Below are positions 44,307-55,500 of a stretch of DNA of 64,000 bases, piece after piece; the stretch's first letter is position 1, and each line of letters starts with the position of its first letter. The stretch covers positions 178,596,011-178,660,010 of the forward strand of contig CP136064.1 in NCBI GenBank assembly GCA_032622095.1, read 5' to 3'. This DNA comes from Siphonodentalium dalli (lineage: Eukaryota > Mollusca > Scaphopoda > Gadilida > Siphonodentaliidae). The notes under the pieces are model-generated. The model made no database searches. It was not told the DNA's origin and worked only from the letters and a program-made list of their open reading frames with translations. The translations under genes were made by a program, and so were the position numbers.

Positions 44307-44684
44307 GAGGGAGGTAAAGTGGTAACATTTGGATGGGGAATTCAGTGTTACTTTTCAGGGAAAGTTTACTAAAATGTTACAAAGCATAGGTGTCCATATC
44401 ATATCTTATTGGAAAGGTTGAATACTTATCTAGTGACAATGCAGAGCAGAAATTTGATTTTTGACCAAGTTTGGATATTATTATGAAGTAGGTCAACAGG
44501 ACATGATTGTTTACAAATATTTCCATCAAAATTCAAATGTCACAATATAAAATCCACTTCATGTCGTCACTAAACATGTTCACATTCCAACAAGACACGA
44601 AGCGCTCCTCTGCGCTTTGTATTGAGTAATATTTTCCCAATCTTAACACTGAATTCTCCACAAATGTTACGCTTTACCTCCCTC
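44307..44684. mobile_element. TTAA-flanked miniature element, family P5 (378 bp)
   Basis: TTAA|GAGGGAGGTAAAGTGGTAAC ... GTTACGCTTTACCTCCCTC|TTAA, with extended inverted ends including GAATTCAGTGTTA / TAACACTGAATTC. No ORF. The ends do not start CCCTTT, so it is a distinct family. Confidence 0.88.
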
Positions 44685-45149
44685 TTAACTTAGATTTAGA
44701 TGAAATAATAAAAAATTTGTTTTCATTATTTATTGATCATTATCAGGATGGTTCTCAAAGGATTCAGTTTCAATGAAATTATCCCTTATATACAGTAATA
44801 AATGGAAGACATAATTAGGAAGAATATCACGATTATTGTCACTCAAAGGTGAATAACACACGAGGAAAAGCATGCAAACCTCAATATAGTAATATCAAAG
44901 AAATTTCAACAGAACACTTGATAACCCAACATTAATAGTGTTGTGCATATTAGGTACTTAGAGCTCTCAACCACTGAGGACAGATATATTATCATTACGA
45001 TAAAGAAGGTAACTAGGGTGTATCACAATTAATACATTTCAGGTTATAAGCCTGAGCCATATTCTTAAGTATTAGGTTTACGGACAATTTTTTTTACCAG
45101 AGATTGTCACACAGAGGTCCTGGAACATTTAAAAAAAATAATTGTATAA
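44685..45149. other. Intergenic DNA, nothing recognised
   Basis: No coding or element evidence. Confidence 0.5.
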
Positions 45150-45425
45150 TATATTTTTAGAATGGTCATATCTCCCCATTTTGAAGTAATCAACCCAAGT
45201 CTAGGAAAATGGCTTCAAAAACATCTTTTATCAAAAGACCAACCCAGTTGATAGATTTAACTCCCAGGTTCGCAAATTTCCATTCATTCACACACATTAT
45301 TTTTTTCTGCAGGATAGACTTCGAAATAACCCCCACACAACTTTTCGGGGCAGAGTCTGTCGGACAGACGGATGGAACCCATACCTATATCCCTGCCGAA
45401 AATGTTACGGGCGGGGGATAAAAAT
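45150..45425 (+). repeat. Dispersed repeat tail (GGACAGACGGATGG...GGCGGGGGATAA)
   Basis: The 3' part CAGACGGATGGAACCCATAC ... GCCGAAAATGTTACGGGCGGGG resembles the tail at 48297-48350 (GGACGGAGACGGCGAC...GTCGGGGGCATAATAA). The 70-codon frame at 45209-45421 spans it and is not supported as a gene. Confidence 0.5.
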
Positions 45426-46049
45426 ATGTTTAAATTATCCATGTTCATCAGCCTGTTGATCAGTCTGATTCATGATCATTTGTTTTCACAGTAACTATAC
45501 ACATTGGTATGGACGCTTTCCAAAAATTGAGCAAATGAAAAACGCGGCACAAATTTTGACCGTTGAGTCAAGCATTACAAAAATATGAATACAGCTGAAA
45601 TGCAATTAGTATATTATAGTGTCCGTAAGAAACAGAAATATGTAATAAAGTGACTCGTCTACTGCAACATCTATAGATCAAGTCGCCCACCAGCCTCTCG
45701 ACCAATCAAATGTCCGCATTTCAATGAAAATGAAAGTAGTTGTAATTATATTATCATAAATGTTATATTCTAATTGTCAACATCAAAAGTAACTTAGGAT
45801 ACAACTACAACTGTTTTTTCAGTGAAGAGGTAAGTCAGGGAAGAATCCAGAGATAATTTGGGGACACCAGTATTCCAGCAGAGGATACATGCAAACAAAG
45901 GCTCTATTGCAACTACAGATTTCTTATTTACATAGCATATTGTTGAATTGCCTTAAAAAGGTGGAAACTGCAGGATGACAATACTGTCAGCTAGGAATTT
46001 GGGGACATGTGGGCTCGTCGAGTTTGGGAGCTCATACCTGTAACAGGTA

Positions 46050-46200
46050 CAGTAATGCTCTAATTAATTGACTTCTTAACCACAGCAGAATTATGGGTAA
46101 CTTTTCAGGATTTAGCCGAAAGCCATATTTCCGACTAAATCCTGAAAAGTTACCCATAATTCTGCTGTGGTTAAGAAGTCGATTAATTAGAGCATTACTG
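46050..46200. mobile_element. TA-flanked palindromic miniature element, copy 4 (151 bp)
   Basis: CAGTAATGCTCTAATTAATTG ... CAATTAAT-type inverted arm ..AGAGCATTACTG, between TA dinucleotides. The arms pair almost perfectly (about 72 bp each) around GCCGAAAGCC. Confidence 0.9.
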
Positions 46201-46387
46201 TATCAAAACAGGCCCTGGATATTTCCCTGAGGTAAGTGTAAAAATAATGTAAACTATTCTCAAATATCAATCCTTTTAGCTAGTATGAGAATTTATGAAC
46301 AAAAAAATAATATGACATGAAGGAAATTTCTGAATATGAAATAAAAGTATTATGATTTTAAGATGAAGTGAGTCCCCAACAACAAGT

Positions 46388-46511
46388 CTATTGTGAAATC
46401 TTTTTGTGTAACTTCAGGGCGAAAGCCTGCAGCTCCTGATCTGCATGAAATTCTAAAGCTTGAAGCACATTGGCCAATGCTTCTTCAAATCTTGCATCTT
46501 TATAAAGATCC
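46388..46511 (-). CDS. Terminal exon of the minus-strand gene
   Basis: Acceptor CTATTTTCAG at 46521-46512, then 40 codons and TAG at 46390-46388. Encodes LYKDARFEEALANVLQALE and a basic end LKLHKKISQ; helical, TPR-like. Confidence 0.88.
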
Positions 46512-49500
46512 CTGAAAATAGAAAGAAAACAATTTCTACTAAACCATTTAATGACTAAATACTTATCCACTTGCAGCATTCTCAGATAAATAAATATATT
46601 ATCGTAACATTTCCTCCAAGTGACTGAATAGGAATCCTATGTTTTTCACATTTGTATTATCTAACGAGAGGCCCATCATGATCGGCAGATGTATAACCCA
46701 TCCCTTGGCGATAGTAAATTGCTATGATAGGAATAATAATTTTGAATTTTGAAGTTGAATTACAGAGTATACATTTATGATCTAAAGTAGAACACACAAA
46801 ATGAACATAATAACACAAATTATTGGAATTAATGGGTCAAAGAGAAGGGTTAACTCTTTCAACACCGCAGGCCGCTATAGCGGGCACGACGTAATTTACG
46901 TTCAACACCGCTGCCCGCTAAAAGCTGCCCGCTAAAGCGGGCAGAGTATAATTTTCGGGAATAACAGGCAATAATATCACATTTGCGGAGATATACTAAT
47001 GATTTTTTTGACTGGCGAGTTAGTAATGATTTGGGTGATATTCTGTATCAATACTAATTTACTGTTGAACACGTAGACCTGACAAATACGGCCACAATGA
47101 GATGTTCCCGACCTATATATATACAGTTGATGTATGACATCACAATTACTATTGTGGGGTTTCCCTGGGTTTTCCCCAAAAATGCTGACGAAACTGCCAA
47201 CAGGTGTGGGTTTTTTTAACCAGATACATACAGAAGGCAATAATATCATGTTTGCGGGGATATACTAATGATTTTTTTGACTGGCGAGTTAGATATGATT
47301 TGGGTGATATTCTGTAACAATACTAATTTACTGTTGAACACGTAGACCTGACAAATACGGCCACAATGAGATTTTCCCGACCTATATATATACAGTTGAT
47401 GTATGACATCACAATTACTATTGTGGGGTTTTCCCCAAAAATGCTGACGAAACTGCCAACAGGTGTGGGTTTTTTTTAACCAGATACACATGTACCGATT
47501 GATTAAGTTTGTTATTGTTTATGACAAACACATTGCGATAACACATGTTTATGAAATAAAGAAGATTGTTGCCCTTTCTAACGACGTTTTCTGTGGTAAC
47601 CGTCTATTTTTGACGTAATGTTACGAAATTCACCGTGCCGTGCAACAGTGCGACTTAAATAACAAGAGGTACGCTGTCGCGTGGCATTTGCCCCCGACCG
47701 TAGCAATTCGGATTAAGCATGGTCCGGAAACCCCAAAACAATCATCACTTCTAGAAAACAAGCGATCCGGAAACCCAAAAACAAGCGAAAATTCAAATTT
47801 TCTAAGTTGAAAAAAGGGCCATAACTCTGGCAAATATCATCAGATCATACCCAAATTCGCACTTGACATGTATTTTCATATAACTGATCCACAAAAATAC
47901 GGGATTTGCAATCGTACCACCAAAGCTCACGCTATCATCTGGAAACCCAAAAAACAAGAGAAAAATTGAATTTTCTAAGTAAAAAAAGGGCCATAACTCT
48001 GGTGAAAATGGGTGGACGAAACCCGCGCTATGCATGTAGCTGTTCCCCCATACTGCTCTATCACCATACCAAATATCAGCTAAATCTACCCAGCGGTTGC
48101 TGAACAATAATGCAAAATGTTTGTACGGACAGACAAAATTGAATTTTCTAAGTAAAAAAAGGGCCATAACTCTGGTGAAAATGGGTGGACGAAACCCGCG
48201 CTATGCATGTAGCTGTTCCCCCATGCTGCTCTATCACCATAACAAATATCAGCTAAATCTACCCAGCGGTTGCTGAACAATAATGCAAAATGTTTGTACG
48301 GACGGAGACGGCGACTATATACCCGCCGACTTCAAGTCGGGGGCATAATAATAGCTGTGTGTGTATGTTGTAAGCATGATATTGACATGCATAAACATTT
48401 TGGGAATGCAATGAGATCATTGGCAGTTGTGTTTGGAAAGTTATTCATAATTGCTTAGCTTTATTACAGTTGAATACACGTGTGCCTAAATCCGTGTAAA
48501 TGGGTCTATCTCGGTTAAATAACGCATTCTTGGGCATACATTTGGTCTGTTCTCATCATTATGCTCATTGTACGCCTTCTAATTTCATTCTTAATCAGCA
48601 CATATGCTAAATCTACGACAAGTGATGGATATAGTGCTAAATATTTGAATGTGAGTTTGGTCAATATACTTATGTGGTGAAATATTGCAAATAACGTTAA
48701 CTGTAACAGTAAATATTGAGTTCAAATGTATTTACACACCTGGTACATATGGCATGCGTTACCATGGTGATATGATCACAATTATATGACGTCATCCATT
48801 GGCAGTTAGTTCTAATTGATGGACAGTTGTCACTGGTCACGACAATATATGGGTGTCCATACCTACCTCATCTATAAATACTAGTGTGAATGCCCCACAT
48901 GTGACAATGCATTTCCATATAAACTGCTGCAAACCCGGTGTCCTGGACACTTTGACCTCTGTAAATTTGGTGGCGAAAGAGTTAATATAACATCTAAACT
49001 ATAGAGTCTTTCACCATTATCATAAGCTTAAAAGGCATGGAATGGGTAAAAAGCCTTAAGTAACCGATCTCGGCCTTATTTGATCGAATGTAAGTCCAAG
49101 CATCCAAGGAACTAGAGCTCCATTGGTCTAGTTAAATAATTCACCTGCTAAGTGTTGGTTAACAAAAAAAACAAGAGCACGCCGTCGGGGCGTGTAATAC
49201 GCCTGTTTCTGGAGTAGAGTGGGGCAAGGTTTAATTCATTTGTTTGAAACCTTTGACTTAAGACGAAATAATAACAAAAACCGAAAAAATTTCGGACAAA
49301 AAAATCCTATAACTCGCAAAATCATGTAGACAGAACCCATATTTGAACTTGATCTGTCTACCAAATTTGGTTCAGTTCACTCGATTCAATCTAAAGTTAT
49401 CATCTGGAAACCGCATATCAGGTAAAATCTAAGTGGAAAAAGGGGCATAACTCAGTAAAAATCATGCGGACGAAACCCATATTCGAACTCGATCTGTATT

Positions 49501-52500
49501 TTTGGTGTGGTAAACTAACATACTAAATTTGGTTCAGTTCACTCGATTCAATCTAAAGTTATCATGCGGAAACCAAAAGTGGACGGACAAGTTATGGAGT
49601 TATGGCTTTTTTTTTTATTTTTATATGCCTGTTTGAAAAAACGGTCGTATTATGTAAATGGGTTGTTTACATAATACGAGCGTTTTTTCAAACAGGCATA
49701 TAAAAATAACATTTAAAAAAAATAAAATAAAAAAAAGAGCCCTAACTCCGTAACTTTTTTCAGAATCAAACCCATATTCAAACCCGATCTGTAATTTGGG
49801 CTGAGAATCTCATATACAAAATTTGCTTCCGATCAAATAGTAAATGTTTGAGTTATTGCACCATGCAGAAAGTGTCTACAGACAGATGGACAGAGACTGA
49901 TGAATACTCAGTGGTCAATCCAGGCATTGACACTATGTGTACCATACTATGCTATGAGTACACAAACTATTAAATATGTGTCTTATAGTGTGTTCATTAA
50001 TAAACCTGGTTTAATGTGCAATGGTGAATTAATCAATTCCAAATTTAATCAAATTTGAATAGGATGCATGCCCCATGTTACAAATTGAATCATCATTAAA
50101 ATTATATAAACAAGTGCACCGCTGGGCGGAGGTAACGTCCCCGACTGTACAATCAGAGAGGATTGTTCTTATTTTTGTGCAAATACTTATTAAATGGCAC
50201 TTTGTAAAGTTATGTTATTCATGAGTAAACAATCCAAAATCAAGTTATCATCTGGAAACCAAAAAAAGTAGCAGAAAAACCTGAATTTTCTAAGTCCAAA
50301 AAGGGTGTAACTCTGGAAAAAATGGGCGGACGAAACCGCAGTTATGGGGAAATCTTGTTTTTTTTTTTTAATTTGATTATTTGTTTTATTATAAAGTTAA
50401 AAAAAAAAAATTTAAATAATGTTTTTGTTTGGTAAATTGAACAAGGATTTCAAACTAAAAAAAAATTTCAAAATAAATTTTTTTCTGAAAAAGGACCATA
50501 ACTCTGTAAATAAAAATCAGATAACACCAATAATCGAACTCGATCTGTATCACATACAAAATTTAGTTCTGATCGGACAGAAATTGTTTGAATTATCGCA
50601 CCATGCATAAAGTGTCTACAGACATATGGACAGACAGATAGACAGACAGACAAACGACTTACTTTGCTTGGTGTACACATTGCCAGTATTGCTGTCTCAA
50701 ATGTTCAGGAGGCCCAGTATCCTCTTCTGAAAGGAAACAAACAGTATCAACAGGTCAGGAACATCCTGAATTCAACTACATGAATAGTTATATATTATAT
50801 TTATATATTTAGTTATATATTATATTTATATATTATAGTTATATATTATATTTATATATTATAGTTATATAGTATAGTGATATATGATATCAAATTATGG
50901 AGGCACAGACTCAGTATGAGTTTTTATTGCTTCAAATGTGCTTGCTTCTGTGGGCATGAACAAATTCTCCTTTCTTATTGAAATGGCCATGTATCAATCA
51001 GAATGGCACATTAAGATGTACCTCAACTCCAATCAAACTTGAAAATTGGTCCCGATTTTCGCCCATGTCGGGATTCTAACCCGTGCCAACCTCATCTAGC
51101 CCAGACTGTGATGGTCTAATGTACGACCTACAACCTCAGCTATGGGGACATCCTTAAAAGGAAGCCCTTTCAACAAAAGATGGGAAGCGTATCAGTCTGA
51201 GAATGTGTTCGAATATTGACATAGAATGGATCTGTCATTATATTGGAACAGCACAATGCACTTCCTCCGAAATTGTATCTGTGACCATACGATTACTTAC
51301 TGGCATATATACAGTAATGCTCTAAGTAATCAACCCCTTAACCACAGCAGAATTATGGGTAACTTTTCAGGATTTAGTCGGAAATATGGCTTGTTGCCAT
51401 TCATAGGAAAACTCTCCCCCATAATTCTGCTGTGGTTAAGGGGTCGATTACTTAGAGCATTACTGTATATATATTATATCAAATTATCAGTATGTGTGCT
51501 CATTGCTTCAAATGTGCTTGCTTCAGTGAACGTGAAAACAAATTCTCATTTTTTTATACTCTTGTCACGGGTCTAAATCTAATAGCTCTGAGCTTTGAAG
51601 GATGGGATCCTCGACTCAAATAAAATATTTTTCACCCCCCCCCCCCCCCCTCAAAAGCAAACGAAATCGTAATTTAGGGGTGTTAACCCTTCCATGACTG
51701 GAGCTTTCTGAAATTTTGCGAAAATCCTGTGCCAATGCATTCTCTTATATATGCGAGACTCAAATATAAGAGAATGCACTGTCAAAAGATCTTTAATGCT
51801 GCACTAGCGCAGCTCCCGTCATTGAAGGGTTAAATTAGACAGGGTATCTTTAATGAACTCATCACAAACAAAATATATTACATATGATTCCCTTATATAT
51901 GCGAGTCTCCCATAGGATGCCTCGCATATATAAGAGAATGCATTGGCTTAACAATATTTATCTTGACCTTGTAAGCCAATTAATTCTCTTATATCTGTGA
52001 GGCTCCCTATGGGAGACTCGCATATATAAGAGAATGGACTGGTACAAGATATTTAATGCTCCACCAGCGCAGCTCCCATCATTGAAGGGTTAAATTGGAT
52101 CTTTAATGAACTCGTCACAAACAAAATATATTACATATGATGCAATCCCCTATCTAATGCAGAAGCAAGCCATGGTCATCATTTTCTTACCTGAGTTAGA
52201 ATCTTCTGCTTCTGAATAATCATCATCATCACTTTCCTGATCCTCCTCGTCTTCAGCAATGAATCCACTGAGATCCGTATCACTGTCATCCTCGTTATCA
52301 ACAGAATAGTCTCCATTTTCAGAATCAACATCATCACCTGGATCATCAGAAGCTTCGTTGATTGAAGCATCGCCAGATTCATCATGAAGTGATTCATCAT
52401 CTTCAAACACAGATACTTTGTCATCATCATCATCATCATCACCATTGGCAACAGACTCATCTAAATTGTTACTATGGTGAAGGGAAGACTGATCATTTTC

Positions 52501-55500
52501 ATTAATTTTCCCAGAATCGTCATCAAAATCATTGTCTGATAGCACAGCTTTTTTGTATGTTGACCGTCGTCTGCTACTTTTCACAACAGGACTGCCATCA
52601 GACGACTGTTTTGTATATGAATTATCACAGGAAATGCTTATATCACTATCAATGTATGTTTCATTAACTGCACCGTCCGAAACATGTATTGCACTTTCAA
52701 ATGGTTTCTGAAGAACAGGGTCCATTTTTCCCTCCAATTCCCCTTCATGGGAATCCCCATTCACTTGGATACGACCTTCATGGGAATCACCATTCATCTG
52801 GTCATGATCTTCCATGTCTGCAAGTTCCATATTCTCACACTGTGAGTCATTTATACAATTGACATCGTTTGACGAGCTATTCATGCTGAGCACCGGCGTG
52901 TTTTGGATGGAATCGGCGATGCACGCTACTGATAGGTCTGGAGTCGCTGTGTTCCGCATCCGTGAATCTGGTGAATTCTTCACCGCCAATAAATGTGTTC
53001 TCAACTTACTGAGATCGTACTGATTGCCATCCATGCATGGAGAATCTCCTGGAATGATTTTAAAAGTATTTATTAAAGATACGGGCGGTCTTGGCGGTGG
53101 GTATGCTGTTAAAATATTCACCTCCGTCAAAAACCGCCATAAACAGAAAGAATAGTAAAATATGGACAGACTTTGTTCTTTTACCAATCAGAAATATGGC
53201 ATAAACAGTATGTTATTGTCAATTTTTTTCCTTTGTTATGTAAACAAAAGCAAATAACGTTACGTTACCTGGCTTTTGTTTAGATATGGTAAACATAAAG
53301 AGTGTTATTTGTTACTGTTTTCCTGATATGGAAATAATAAAGAGCGTTTATATAATTTGTGTGTGATTAACCAATAGAATTGCGCTGTGTTATGTAAACA
53401 GAAGCACAACTTCTGTAACACGAGTAGGCTCTTGTTTACGTACACCATGGTACGTCTTGACGACAATATACTATTTACGCGCTGATTATGTTTGGCATAT
53501 GAACAAAACTATATATATTTTAATATTCCTTCTGTTGATGGCGATTTGAACAAATATGAATATTTCTGCAACGAACGCCGCCTGTGCCTTTAACCTCTTC
53601 GCTGCTATGACGTCCGTAACTATTACGGACATAAAAGTGCACGCCATGTGCTATATGGTCCGTAGGTACTATGGACCTACTTCAGCACATTAGCAGTAGG
53701 ACATTATACATAACTGGAACTCAGATATTGGTGCATCAGAATAACTGTATCTCGAAGTTTCAAACAGTGCATGATCTTCCATGATTGTGAACAACAATAG
53801 CCTTTCAACTGAGTCAGTTTTATGGTTCTTGTGATATTCTCGTTATATTTTCCCGCTGGAAAATGGCAATAACGTCAAAAGCCCAGCACATGACGTCATA
53901 ACGTCATTTAGCAACGAAGAGGTTAACACCCCATTCATGGGATATTAATACTTTGATATATCAAATTTGTTTAGTTTGTATAATATTTTATCATCAGTAA
54001 AGTTCAAGCAAAATGTCCATGGCTTGAAATAGTGTGTCTGTCATTTGAAGAATGAGGTCCCCAGAGGGTTAATTTAGTGATGCTACCCCGCATAGCGGGC
54101 TAGCATCACCAAATTCACCCTCTGGGGACCTCATTCTGCTTACACCTCAGCAGAATGAGGTTCCCAGAGGGTGAATTTGGTGATGCTAGCCCACTATGCG
54201 GGTAGCATCACTAAATTCACCCTCTGGGAACCTCATTCTGCAAACAACAGACACACTATTTCAAGGCTTGAAAATGTCTACACTCATGACCTATTATTTG
54301 TACATAAAACGTAACTCAAAAATATGATTTAGATAAACAACGTATATGCCAAATTTCGAGCCATCATTCCTGTTCCCGAGCATAAAGACAAAACATAATT
54401 GAACCGATGTCACTCACTTGGATCAGTGACCAACCAGAAGCGTGGAAGTGACCCCATTGCACCACAGAGTCAATTTAAGGGTGATACGTCGAGCAATGTC
54501 AATCAAGTGTTCTCTTTATGCCAAGTGTGTTTATGTTTCGAATTTGGTTCGAACTCTAGCAGGACAAACGGATGAAATTTGACCGAGCATGTTTAATGTT
54601 TTTTTCCAAATCGCATATTACTTAGTCTAATAATATTTGGCAAATAGTATGTATTTTGTCCGTTCTATATTCGGTTAATTGTGTATGTTAGTGTTGAAAC
54701 CATTAGTGGTTTTCAGAAGTCAACTAGTCGCCAGGAGAAATCAACTTCAAGTCAATTATTACTTTAATATTACACCACACAAACTTTGAAAGTATGGCTA
54801 TGTAGCTAATGGCATTTATACCACAAGTCAGATATAATAAAAGGTCAGCCGACCACAGTGTCCCCCGACAACGTGGCAAGTCGATGCTGCTTTGTTAAAG
54901 AAATTAAAAAAAATGTTGAAATTTTCTAAGTCGAAATAAGGTCTATATACATGTTGACATCTTCAATATATGGGCAACAATACTCTGAAGTTTCAAATAT
55001 CTACAATCAAAACTGTAGGAGGAGTTGATTACACCATGAAGGTACCCTCATACAGAAAATTATAAAAAATGTTGAAATTTTCTAACTCCAAAAGGGTTAA
55101 TAACTCCGTCAAAAAATAATTGTTCCTTCATCTATATACATGTTAAACATCTTCAATATATGGGCAACAATATTTTGAAGTTTCAAATCTCTAGGATGAA
55201 AACTGTAAGAGGAGTTTATTACATCATGAAGGTACCCTCATACTGAAAATTATAAAAAAATGTTGAAATTTTCTAACTCCAAAAGGGTTAATAACTCCGT
55301 CAAAAAATATTTTTTCCGTCATCTATATACATGTTGCACATCTTCAATATATGGGCAACAATATTCTGAAGTTTCAAATCTCTGGGATGAAATCTGTAGG
55401 AGATGATTACACTTCGGGGGACAATTAACCCTTTCATGATGGGTGCATCATTAAAGACCCTGTGCCAGTGCATTCTCTTATAAATGCAAGAATATATATG

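Larger units (their letters stand above)
46854..48981. mobile_element. TTAA-flanked composite element, family P6 (2.1 kb)
   Basis: TTAA|CTCTTTCAACACC at the left and GGTGGCGAAAGAG|TTAA at the right give 13-bp inverted ends with three mismatches and an intact TTAA duplication. Sub-terminal GCCCGCTAAAGCGGGCAG palindromes lie at about 46867-46943. Inside are two internal duplications and no transposase. It lies in the last intron of the minus-strand gene. The boundaries are inferred from short ends only. Confidence 0.65.

Noticed and set aside
45209-45421. 70-codon plus-strand frame with possible coding look
   Set aside because: Its 3' half is the tail of a known dispersed repeat and no splice or family evidence supports it.
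46977-47491. A pair of 81-90-residue minus-strand frames that look like a small gene family
   Set aside because: They are the two copies of a 269-bp tandem duplication, and the similarity includes the non-coding flanks.
52179-52460. Met-rich 93-codon minus-strand frame
   Set aside because: It is a shifted reading of the Asp-rich (GAT)n coding run of the real exon.
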